NCBI GenBank assembly: GCA_003644505.1
Contig: QNCM01000007.1
Coordinates: forward strand, 1-52,513
Length of the DNA: 52,513 nt
Reading direction: 5' to 3'
Origin: Candidatus Makaraimicrobium thalassicum
GTDB lineage: Bacteria; Omnitrophota; Gorgyraeia; Tantalellales; Tantalellaceae
Part shown: positions 24,827-31,860 of the stretch, piece by piece
Layout of the letters: every line of letters starts with the position of its first letter
Position numbering within the stretch: position 1 is the stretch's first letter
Notes under the pieces: generated by a model
What the model was told of the DNA's origin: nothing
Seen by the model: the letters and a program-made list of their open reading frames with translations, nothing else
Databases searched by the model: none
Made by a program: the position numbers and the translations under genes

Positions 24827-25015
24827 ATGGAGAGTTCAGTAATGACGATAGAGGAAGTGGCTGACTACCTGAAAATGAAGGTAGTTACGATTTACAAGCA
24901 TGCCCAGGAAGGCAGGATCCCGGCTTTCAAGGTCGGCTCGAAATGGCGGTTCAAGAAGCAAACGATCGACGAGTGGATAGAGAGGCAGGAGAAGAAGACA
25001 AAACGTGTCTTTTGA
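24827..25015 (+). CDS. Excisionase-family helix-turn-helix protein
   Basis: A 62-residue protein that is almost entirely one MerR/excisionase-type winged HTH. It contains TIEEVADYLKMKVVTIYKH, then GRIPAFKVGSKWRF and TIDEWIERQ. Such proteins bind DNA as small regulators or directionality factors. Start ATG 24827 follows TAAGGA; a GTG two codons upstream is also in frame. No integrase is adjacent. Because the gene lies 89 nt before HMG-CoA reductase and upstream of a sensor-kinase cluster, it may be a local regulator; that is inference. Confidence 0.82.
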   Translation: MESSVMTIEEVADYLKMKVVTIYKHAQEGRIPAFKVGSKWRFKKQTIDEWIERQEKKTKRVF

Positions 25016-25104
25016 TGCTCATGTATATCTTTATACAAATATCATAACATTAACGGGTGGAACAAAAAGACAAAGTTCAAGCAACTGGGAAGAAGGGGAT
25101 TAAC

Positions 25105-26325
25105 ATGATCGAAAAAAACTTGAAGGACAGGGTAAACCGCCGGATTCATAAGAATGACACGATGCCTCACAATAAGATCAAAAATTATAGCAAGGAATTT
25201 GTGGGGAAACGTTGTGAATGGCTGGAAGAGAAAACAGCATGCTCGTTGAGGCATATCAGGGTGTATTCTGAGGAAGAAAAAAATATGCAGGGAAATATAG
25301 AAAACCTGATCGGGGTTTGTCAGATCCCTGTAGGTATAGCCGGACCGTTGAAGATCAACGGCGATCATGCGAAAGGCGATTTCTACGTCCCCCTTGCCAC
25401 TACTGAAGGCGCTTTGGTCATGACCTATCATAGGGGAATGAAAGCGTTAAGTCGTGCGGGCGGGGTAAGCGTGCGTGTTTTAAGAGACGAGATGCACATT
25501 TCTCCTGCTTTTTATGTGAAGGATCTGGCCGATGCCGAAAATCTCATAAAATGGATAAAAGCGAATTTTCATGAGATAAAAAAAGAGGCGGAAAGTACCA
25601 CGCAATATGGCAAGCTATTGGACATAGAACCGATTATTATATCCAGAGAGGTCATTACCAGGTTTACATACTATACGGCGGATGCGCAGGGGTTGAACAT
25701 GATCAATAGAGCATGTGAAAAGGCATGTCGATTTATCGAAAGAGAAACAGGCAGAGAATATGTGTTAAGATCGAACTATTCATCCATCAAAAAATCGTCA
25801 AACAATATCCTGCATATAGGCCAGGGAAAGTCTGTCTTTGCCGACGCGACCTTGACGAGGGACTCTTTACGGATACTGGGCGTAACTCCCCGGGAAATAG
25901 AAAGATATTTTAGAAATGGCGAACTGGCTTCGAGGCGGGCAGGGATGCTTGGCAACAATGCGCATTTTGCTAATGCGATTGCCGCGTTATTTATCGCATG
26001 CGGACAGGATGCTGCTGATGTCTCTATATCGCATGTGGGGGTCAGTTCATGCGAAGCCATTAATGATGGAAATGAACTTTATATCAGTGTATATTTACCC
26101 AATCTGTCCGTGGGGACTGTCGGCGGGGGAACAGGATTGGGCACGCAAAAGGAATGTCTTGAAATACTGGATTGTTACGGGGCAGGAAAAGCCAAAAAGT
26201 TCGCTGAGATCGTTGGGGCGACGGTGCTGGCAGGAGAAATCGCTGCCCTGGCTGCTTTAGCAGCCAGAATTTACGTCCGGGCTCATGAAAAATATGGAAG
26301 GAATCGGCCCGAACATCGAGCCTGA
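25105..26325 (+). CDS. Hydroxymethylglutaryl-CoA reductase, class I-like, divergent
   Basis: A 406-residue HMG-CoA reductase, the enzyme that yields mevalonate. Class I motifs are clear: ENLIGVCQIPVGIAGPL, PLATTEGALV, ADAQGLNMI, GTVGGGTGLGTQ. By alignment from memory with the human enzyme, the catalytic Glu (101), Lys (229), Asp (302) and His (394) are all present. However, the substrate loop that usually reads TDKKPAA is SIKKSSN here, losing the conserved Asp. I chose ATG 25105 (AAGGGG upstream); GTG 25057 is a longer option. No other mevalonate-pathway gene is in the window. Composition is AT-richer than the core genes, suggesting acquisition. Confidence 0.88.
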   Translation: MIEKNLKDRVNRRIHKNDTMPHNKIKNYSKEFVGKRCEWLEEKTACSLRHIRVYSEEEKNMQGNIENLIGVCQIPVGIAGPLKINGDHAKGDFYVPLATTEGALVMTYHRGMKALSRAGGVSVRVLRDEMHISPAFYVKDLADAENLIKWIKANFHEIKKEAESTTQYGKLLDIEPIIISREVITRFTYYTADAQGLNMINRACEKACRFIERETGREYVLRSNYSSIKKSSNNILHIGQGKSVFADATLTRDSLRILGVTPREIERYFRNGELASRRAGMLGNNAHFANAIAALFIACGQDAADVSISHVGVSSCEAINDGNELYISVYLPNLSVGTVGGGTGLGTQKECLEILDCYGAGKAKKFAEIVGATVLAGEIAALAALAARIYVRAHEKYGRNRPEHRA

Positions 26326-26391
26326 CCGGATGTTTTTTTTGGAATAGCGATATAATATCGGCTTAAAGTGGAATAAATCAAAGGTTTTTTT

Positions 26392-28536
26392 ATGCTGGCA
26401 TCCTTTGTTACCGCTTGCGTATTTACGTCAATTTTCAGTGTCGCTCTTGGCCTCTTTGTATATGTAAAAGGGCCTACCAAAAGGCTCAACATGGTCTGGG
26501 CACTGATGAGCTTGAGTATCGGGCTGTGGGGGCTTGGGCTTGGGCTCATGTCGAACGCCGGTTCGCATACGGAGGCTGTCTTTTACCTGAGATGGATACA
26601 TTATTTGGGGGGGATATGCGTACCGGCATTCTATTTACATTTCATATCGGTCGTTCTTGATATTGAGGCAAAGAACCGAAAAATAATTTATTCTGGATAT
26701 CTGATCTGCGTTCTATTGCAATTTGCCAATATTGGCGGGGAGCTGGCAGGTGTCCAGCGTAACGTGGGTATTTTCAGATATTACACTGTAGGCAGGTTCT
26801 TTTATCCATTTTTTGCGGCATGGTTTTTTTCCTGCGTCGCATACAGCGTTTTTTTGTTGTATAAACACTTTCGCAGGGCTGCGGGGAAGAGGAAGACGCA
26901 GTTCGAGTATATGTTGATAGCGTCGATCATAGGATTTGCCGGCGGTTCTACTGCCTTTCTTCCGGTTTTTAATATTCACGTCCATCCCTTTGGTGTGTAC
27001 TTCATGTTTTTGTACACGTTGCTCATATCTTACGCAATTACACGCTATCAATTGATGGACATCGAAATCGTCATCAAAAAGACACTTGTTTTTGCCGGTC
27101 TCTTTGTCGCATCTTATTCTGTTTTTGCTGGTTTTGCATATCTGGGGTCTGTCCTGTTTGAGAACGTGGTGCGAAACCGCTGGCTCGCGATGGTGCCTTC
27201 TGTTTTTGTAATAGCGCTGATGCTGCGCCCCCTTGAAAATTTACTGAGAGATGTTACCGATAAATACTTATTCCAGAAAAAATACGATTACAGGCGGCTC
27301 CTGAGGACGTTTTCCGATGAGGTGCTTACGGTTCTTGACCTCAATATGCTGGTGCATCTTACGGTCAATACGCTGGTAGAGACGATAAAATTGGATAACG
27401 CGGGTATATTTCTCTATGATGAGGAAACAGAGGTGTTCAGGACAGCGGCATCAGCCGGCCAGGGATATTCGGAATATGTCCTAAATGGCGAAGAAGCGTT
27501 AATCGCGCGTATGCGAAAGGACGGCAGGCATATCCTTTTGGCAGAGGCTGGACGCCGAAGGGCTTTAAGGGCTGATATTAAGAAGAAGATGCATGAATTA
27601 GGCTCGGTTCTGGTTATTCCGCTGATGCACCGCGAAAGTATGGTCGGGATAATGTCTTTTGGCAAGAAAAAGTCGGACGAGGACTTTACGCAGGACGACA
27701 TTGACATCCTTCTGCCCCTTGCCAGAACGCTTTCAATAGCCATAGTCAATGCCCAGCTTTTCGAAAAACTTTCTGAGGCCCAGGCCCAGGCGGCCCAGAG
27801 AGAGAAAATGGCCGTTATCGGGACCCTTTCCGCCGGGATAAACCACGAGATTTGCAATCCGCTGGGGATAGCGCGGGGGCAGTGCGAGATGTTCCTTTTG
27901 AATCTTGCGGAAGGGGTCTATAAGGACAAAAGTCTGGCGGAACTGCTTGAAAAAGCGAAGGAGATAATGAAGAAAGTCATGCATGAAACCGACAGGGCCA
28001 CGCTCATAACCCGGAAACTTTCTTCTTTCGCTAAACCCGCGAAAGGGGAAATAGAAGGCAATGTTCAGGTGGGGAAGGAACTGGAGAAGGTTATCTCTCT
28101 CGTGGAACATGAGCTGGAGCTGGATAACATAACCATAACGAGAGATATTGAAGATGACCTTCCCTCGATTTTTGCCGACCGGAAGCAGATACAGGAGATA
28201 TTCTTTAATCTCATAAGAAATGCGGTCCAGTCAATCAGGGGGGAGGGAGAAATAACTCTACGTGGGACCTTAGGCGTTGATAAAAAGGTCCATATAGATG
28301 TCGAAGATACTGGTGCAGGCATCAGCGGGAGTCATTTGCCCCGGATATTTGACCCCTTTTTTACCACTAAGGACCCCGGGAAAGGCACGGGGCTGGGACT
28401 TTTTATCGTAAAGCAGATCGTTGAAAGGAATAACGGCCAAATAACCGCTTGGAGCGACCCCGGGGAAAAGACCGTTTTTCATCTGGTTTTCAATGCCGTC
28501 GAGCCTGATAAGACCGGCAGTTCCGAACAGGGCTGA
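26392..28536 (+). CDS. Membrane sensor histidine kinase with GAF domain
   Basis: A 714-residue kinase. Residues about 1-285 contain roughly eight hydrophobic segments resembling the 7TM-type N-terminal sensory region. A GAF domain follows (about 305-450), then the DHp helix with phospho-acceptor His in GINHEICNPLGIA. The ATPase domain has N box NLIRNAVQS, G1 DTGAGI, F box FDPFFTTK and G2 GTGLGL. It heads a cluster with two stand-alone receivers and an HD-GYP protein, 15 nt before the first receiver. A TATAAT at 26351-26356 could be a -10 box, but the -35 is poor. The signal sensed is unknown. Confidence 0.92.
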   Translation: MLASFVTACVFTSIFSVALGLFVYVKGPTKRLNMVWALMSLSIGLWGLGLGLMSNAGSHTEAVFYLRWIHYLGGICVPAFYLHFISVVLDIEAKNRKIIYSGYLICVLLQFANIGGELAGVQRNVGIFRYYTVGRFFYPFFAAWFFSCVAYSVFLLYKHFRRAAGKRKTQFEYMLIASIIGFAGGSTAFLPVFNIHVHPFGVYFMFLYTLLISYAITRYQLMDIEIVIKKTLVFAGLFVASYSVFAGFAYLGSVLFENVVRNRWLAMVPSVFVIALMLRPLENLLRDVTDKYLFQKKYDYRRLLRTFSDEVLTVLDLNMLVHLTVNTLVETIKLDNAGIFLYDEETEVFRTAASAGQGYSEYVLNGEEALIARMRKDGRHILLAEAGRRRALRADIKKKMHELGSVLVIPLMHRESMVGIMSFGKKKSDEDFTQDDIDILLPLARTLSIAIVNAQLFEKLSEAQAQAAQREKMAVIGTLSAGINHEICNPLGIARGQCEMFLLNLAEGVYKDKSLAELLEKAKEIMKKVMHETDRATLITRKLSSFAKPAKGEIEGNVQVGKELEKVISLVEHELELDNITITRDIEDDLPSIFADRKQIQEIFFNLIRNAVQSIRGEGEITLRGTLGVDKKVHIDVEDTGAGISGSHLPRIFDPFFTTKDPGKGTGLGLFIVKQIVERNNGQITAWSDPGEKTVFHLVFNAVEPDKTGSSEQG

Positions 28537-28551
28537 CATGGAAAGGCGCAC

Positions 28552-28947
28552 ATGAGAAAGACGAAGATACTGTCTATTGATGATGAGGCAAGTTTCACGG
28601 ATCTATTGAAGCAATATTTTGAGCCGAGGAATTATGAGATAGAGGTGACATCGGACGGAGATAAGGCTCTGGAGCTCTTGCGCCGGGCAAAATACGAAGT
28701 AGTCCTGCTTGACCTGAAGATGGCCGGCCTTAACGGCGACGAGGTGATGAGAGAGATAAAACAACTGGATTCCGACATTAAGGTCATTTTCATAACGGCG
28801 TACAGTGATTCCGGGAAGACTAAAAAACGTTTACTGGAGGAAGGCGCTTACGCATTTGTAGAAAAACCGCTGACAAGCCTGAAGCACCTTGAAGATATGG
28901 TTAAGGAAGCAGCGGGAGCTGATGGACAGGAGGAAATACCATGCTAA
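28552..28947 (+). CDS. Stand-alone response-regulator receiver 1
   Basis: A 131-residue protein consisting only of a CheY-like receiver: acidic pocket SIDDE, phospho-acceptor Asp54 in LLDLKMAG, Thr in FITAY and Lys in VEKPL. It has no output domain. It lies 15 nt after the kinase and overlaps the second receiver by 7 nt. It probably acts in a phosphorelay or through protein contacts. Confidence 0.92.
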   Translation: MRKTKILSIDDEASFTDLLKQYFEPRNYEIEVTSDGDKALELLRRAKYEVVLLDLKMAGLNGDEVMREIKQLDSDIKVIFITAYSDSGKTKKRLLEEGAYAFVEKPLTSLKHLEDMVKEAAGADGQEEIPC

Positions 28948-29309
28948 GGCTGCTGGTCGTTGACGATGAGGTGGATATATGCGATTTTGTGAAGAATTTC
29001 TTCAAGGAAAGGGATTTTGAGGTCTTTGTCGCGTATAACGGAAACGAGGCGGTCAGTATAGTAGCATCCAGAAAGCCGGATATAATCCTTCTGGACTTGA
29101 AGATGCCGGGTATGGACGGCATGGAAACGCTTAAAGATATCCGCAGACTGGACGGTAATGTTAAGACCATAGTGATCACGGCGATCGCGGATGAGGAGAA
29201 GGTAAGAGAGGCGAAATATTACGGAGCGGTCGAGTATGTTACCAAGCCGCTTCTGCTTGAACAGCTCGAAAGGACCGTTCTTACGATCGCGGAACAGTTA
29301 AAAACGTAA
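28941..29309 (+). CDS. Stand-alone response-regulator receiver 2
   Basis: A 122-residue receiver-only protein: VVDDE acidic pocket, phospho-acceptor Asp52 in LLDLKMPGMDG, Thr in VITAIAD and Lys in VTKPL. It follows GGAGG and overlaps receiver 1 by 7 nt. It differs enough from receiver 1 not to be a recent duplicate. The next gene, 47 nt on, is an HD-GYP protein without its own receiver, so this could be the link to it. Confidence 0.93.
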   Translation: MLRLLVVDDEVDICDFVKNFFKERDFEVFVAYNGNEAVSIVASRKPDIILLDLKMPGMDGMETLKDIRRLDGNVKTIVITAIADEEKVREAKYYGAVEYVTKPLLLEQLERTVLTIAEQLKT

Positions 29310-29356
29310 TTGTAGTACGAATTTATACAGAGCGAAAAGCGGACGGAGGAGAAAGA

Positions 29357-30679
29357 ATGCCAGGTGAAGGTAAGTGGCTGAAAGCGCAGGATTGGATCGC
29401 CAGAAAAATGAAAGATAGCGACGACGACATTATTGCCGGCAGCAGCAGGAGTGCCCGTAAAAAGGGGGGACCTGAACTGGACTACCAGTTTTTTCTGGAG
29501 AACGCTTCACGCACCATGATACGCTTCAAAAAGCCCGAGCATCTCATACGGATGATAGTCAGGATGATAGACGAGCAGGTAAGGGTTATGCATACCGCAA
29601 TGCTTCTGCACCAGAAAGACAGGAATGCGTTCACCATTATCGACAGCAAAGGGCTGGAAGGCATAAAGATCCCGGTAGGGTTTGTGCGGCTTAGCTTTAG
29701 CAGCCCGCTCATCCGCCTGTTCCAGGAACGGCACAATTTCAGGATATCAGAGACAGGAGTTGTGAGCTATAAGGAGCTCCTCGAAGTTCGCCGTAGTGAC
29801 GAAAAGATCAGGAAGGATGAAAATCTCGCTGATTTGATGGACCAGACCGCCAGACAGATGAAATTTTTAAAAGCCTCTATCTGTATACCGATCTATTATA
29901 AAAAGAATCTTATGGGTATCTTTCTGCTGGGAAGGAAACTGTCCACTGCGGAATTTTCCAGACAGGAGATAGGGTTTTTTACGACGCTCGCGAATGACGC
30001 GGCTATGGCACTTTCAAATGCCCAGCTCATACAGGATCTTCAGGAAAAGGTCATTGAGGTCCACAAACTTTACGAAAGAGAGCACAACACATTTATCCAT
30101 ACTGCCATTTCCCTGGCAGCCGCCATCGATGCGAGGGATCCCTATACGCACGGCCATACTGAGCGTGTCACGCAATACGTCCTGGCCATTGCCGAAGAAC
30201 TTGAGGATGTACCTGAAGCCAAGGCCTATAAGAATTTCAGGGAGACACTTCATATAGCGGCATTACTTCATGATGTCGGAAAGATCGGCGTTCCTGACAG
30301 TATATTGAATAAGAGGACCGGCCTGACCAGAGAAGAATACGAAAAAGTGAAAGAGCATTCTGTCACCGGCGCGGCGATCCTTTATCCCATAAAGGAGCTG
30401 GGGGATATCGCAAGGGAGATCCGGGCCCACCACGAGAGGTTTGACGGCGGGGGATACCCTGATGGTCTAAAAGGCGAAGATATACCTTTGGTCGCCCGAA
30501 TGATCGCCGTGGCGGACACCTTTGACGCTATAACCAGCGACAGACCCTACCGACAGAAAAAAATGACAGAGGTCGCTGTTCAGATAATCAGCGACAATTC
30601 CGGGACACAATTCGATCCCATTGTGGTAAGCGCCTTTTTGCTGGCGTACAAAAAAGGAAAGCTTTGCAACATGGCGTGA
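29357..30679 (+). CDS. GAF and HD-GYP domain protein, probable cyclic-di-GMP phosphodiesterase
   Basis: A 440-residue cytoplasmic protein. A short charged N-terminus and a GAF-like domain (about residues 45-225) precede an HD-GYP domain (about 240-435). The HD-GYP domain contains DARDPYTHGHTERV, LLHDVGKIGVPD, EHSVTGAAIL and HHERFDGGGYPDGL. The HD and GYP signatures are complete, so hydrolysis of cyclic di-GMP is likely. Start ATG 29357 follows GGAGGAG. It ends the kinase cluster and converges with the XRE-cupin gene; the 74-nt gap shows no clear terminator. Confidence 0.93.
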   Translation: MPGEGKWLKAQDWIARKMKDSDDDIIAGSSRSARKKGGPELDYQFFLENASRTMIRFKKPEHLIRMIVRMIDEQVRVMHTAMLLHQKDRNAFTIIDSKGLEGIKIPVGFVRLSFSSPLIRLFQERHNFRISETGVVSYKELLEVRRSDEKIRKDENLADLMDQTARQMKFLKASICIPIYYKKNLMGIFLLGRKLSTAEFSRQEIGFFTTLANDAAMALSNAQLIQDLQEKVIEVHKLYEREHNTFIHTAISLAAAIDARDPYTHGHTERVTQYVLAIAEELEDVPEAKAYKNFRETLHIAALLHDVGKIGVPDSILNKRTGLTREEYEKVKEHSVTGAAILYPIKELGDIAREIRAHHERFDGGGYPDGLKGEDIPLVARMIAVADTFDAITSDRPYRQKKMTEVAVQIISDNSGTQFDPIVVSAFLLAYKKGKLCNMA

Positions 30680-30753
30680 CGCATTCTCACGGTTGCTTAC
30701 GTGTCTCGCGCCACCGATCGACTTGGATCAGGACAGGAGGGAAAAAGATACGA

Positions 30754-31305
30754 TCAAACGGCCGGCGGAGAGACGGCGCATATCGCTTTTGCTTCTGTCT
30801 TGCTCTTATTTTTGAATGTGTGGGGCAGGGAGGCGTCAAAATAAAGGCTGTCCCCGCGTTTCAAGGTATATGACTCGTTACCGATAACAGCCTCAAAAGC
30901 CCCCTCCAGCATGTAGATGAATTTTTCCACACCGGGTTTGTTCTGTTCTCTCAGGGTCTTACCCTGGCTGGCGATCCTGATTATGAGCGGCATGATCTTT
31001 TTATCGAGTGTTTTTGTTACGAGAAGTTCATATCTTGCTTTGCTGGAGCGCATAAAATGTTCTGTTCGTTTTCGTTTTGGGACCGCTTCGACGGTTTTGG
31101 ACCTGTCTTCAAGTTCACGGTAAAGCGCGGCAATGGATGTGCCAAGTGCTTTGCATATCCTGGTGTGGGAGTTCAGCGTCCCAGTCATCTTGTCATTTTC
31201 CATGCGGCTGAGGGTGGCAAGCGCCACCCCGCTTTTTTCGGAAAGTTCTTCAAGCGTCATATCCTTTTCTTTTCTTATCTCACGCAGTCTTTTTCCTATT
31301 TTCAT
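30754..31305 (-). CDS. XRE-family regulator with C-terminal cupin domain
   Basis: The only clear protein-coding gene on the minus strand. The 183-residue product has an N-terminal XRE HTH (RLREIRKEKDMTLEELSEKS then VALATLSRMEN) and a C-terminal cupin (VEKFIYMLEGAFEAVIG, LKRGDSLYFDASLPHTF). PuuR and similar regulators share this layout and usually respond to a small ligand bound in the cupin. The start at 31305 is preceded by GGAGG. Its upstream region holds a promoter and a symmetric site suited to autoregulation. It converges on the HD-GYP gene. Confidence 0.9.
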   Translation of the reverse strand: MKIGKRLREIRKEKDMTLEELSEKSGVALATLSRMENDKMTGTLNSHTRICKALGTSIAALYRELEDRSKTVEAVPKRKRTEHFMRSSKARYELLVTKTLDKKIMPLIIRIASQGKTLREQNKPGVEKFIYMLEGAFEAVIGNESYTLKRGDSLYFDASLPHTFKNKSKTEAKAICAVSPPAV

Positions 31306-31329
31306 CTTTCCTCCCATGATAATTTAGCG

Positions 31330-31349
31330 CAGGGAGCTGTCAATCCCTG
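31330..31349. promoter_or_regulatory. Candidate operator of the XRE-cupin gene
   Basis: CAGGGA (31330-31335) and TCCCTG (31344-31349) form a perfect 6-bp inverted repeat with 8-nt spacing. It lies between the predicted -10 box and the start codon of the XRE-cupin gene, where autoregulatory operators of such proteins are typical. It is predicted only. Confidence 0.45.
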
Positions 31350-31359
31350 ATATGACAAT

Positions 31360-31388
31360 ACTATATATCATTGTTGCATAATATTCAA
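31360..31388 (-). promoter_or_regulatory. Promoter of the XRE-cupin gene
   Basis: Read on the minus strand, -35 TTGAAT (31383-31388) and -10 TATAGT (31360-31365) are separated by 17 nt, about 55 nt before the start codon. A second TTGACA with TATCAT exists closer to the gene but would place the start almost on the ribosome-binding site. Confidence 0.5.
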
Positions 31389-31436
31389 GAAAAGGTTACA
31401 CAGTACCAGTCTATCTGAGAGAAGACGCTTACGCCT

Positions 31437-31602
31437 GGTCAGGCTGTTTGGCCCACTCCTACCAGGGGACGTAAAATTTTCTCCAGCGGAAAATTTTACT
31501 CCGCGATTGCCGCGCAACCCTTGCCATTTTTTCAAAATGTCAAGGGACCAAGCTTGCGCGGCAATCAAGGCCCCTGTACGGAGTGGGCCAAACAGCCTGA
31601 CC
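31437..31602. repeat. 166-bp multi-hairpin palindromic element
   Basis: The outer arms 31437-31459 and 31580-31602 are perfect 23-bp inverted repeats, extended inward by CAGGGG/CCCCTG (31463-31468/31571-31576). Inside are two hairpins. The first is GTAAAATTTTC/GAAAATTTTAC (31471-31481/31489-31499). The second is ATTGCCGCGCAA/TTGCGCGGCAAT (31506-31517/31554-31565), capped by CCCTTG/CAAGGG and CATTTT/AAAATG. The whole folds as a three-way junction. It is free of stop codons in several frames on both strands, but no frame looks like a known protein. It sits in the 555-nt gap between the XRE-cupin gene and uvrA; 31603-31824 shows nothing else I can support. Confidence 0.85.
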
Positions 31603-31824
31603 CGCACCGGTATATCTTCTTCTATCATAATACGTTGGACAATAGTTCATATTAGGATAAGAAATATTTATTTGAATCGTCGCATCGAGTGGCTGTTTTA
31701 AAGCGTTCTTACCAGGGCCGTTCGATGGGGCCGTTCAACGGATACCGGTGGCTGGTCAGGGTGTCAGGCTTATTCCGGACAGGACATTAAAGGGGCCCGA
31801 AAGCTTGGTATCCGCCTATGCGTC

Positions 31825-31853
31825 TTGAGATAAGAATATCGTTGTGTTACAAT
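31825..31853 (+). promoter_or_regulatory. Promoter of uvrA, predicting a nearly leaderless mRNA
   Basis: The -35 TTGAGA (31825-31830), a 17-nt spacer and the -10 TACAAT (31848-31853) end 7 nt before the uvrA ATG at 31861. The transcript should therefore start at or next to the start codon. The sequence GTGTTACAATTAT is shared with the rib operon promoter. Confidence 0.65.
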
Positions 31854-31860
31854 TATAACT

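Noticed and set aside
26322-26356. Promoter of the histidine kinase
   Set aside because: TATAAT at 26351 is good, but the nearest -35-like sequence (CTGACC) is 23 nt away, too far.
30680-30753. Bidirectional terminator between the convergent HD-GYP and XRE-cupin genes
   Set aside because: No stem with a T-run on either strand could be found.
31368-31701. Short open frames on both strands across the palindrome
   Set aside because: They share peptide segments only because the DNA is palindromic; no ribosome-binding site and no family. Treated as part of the structured element.
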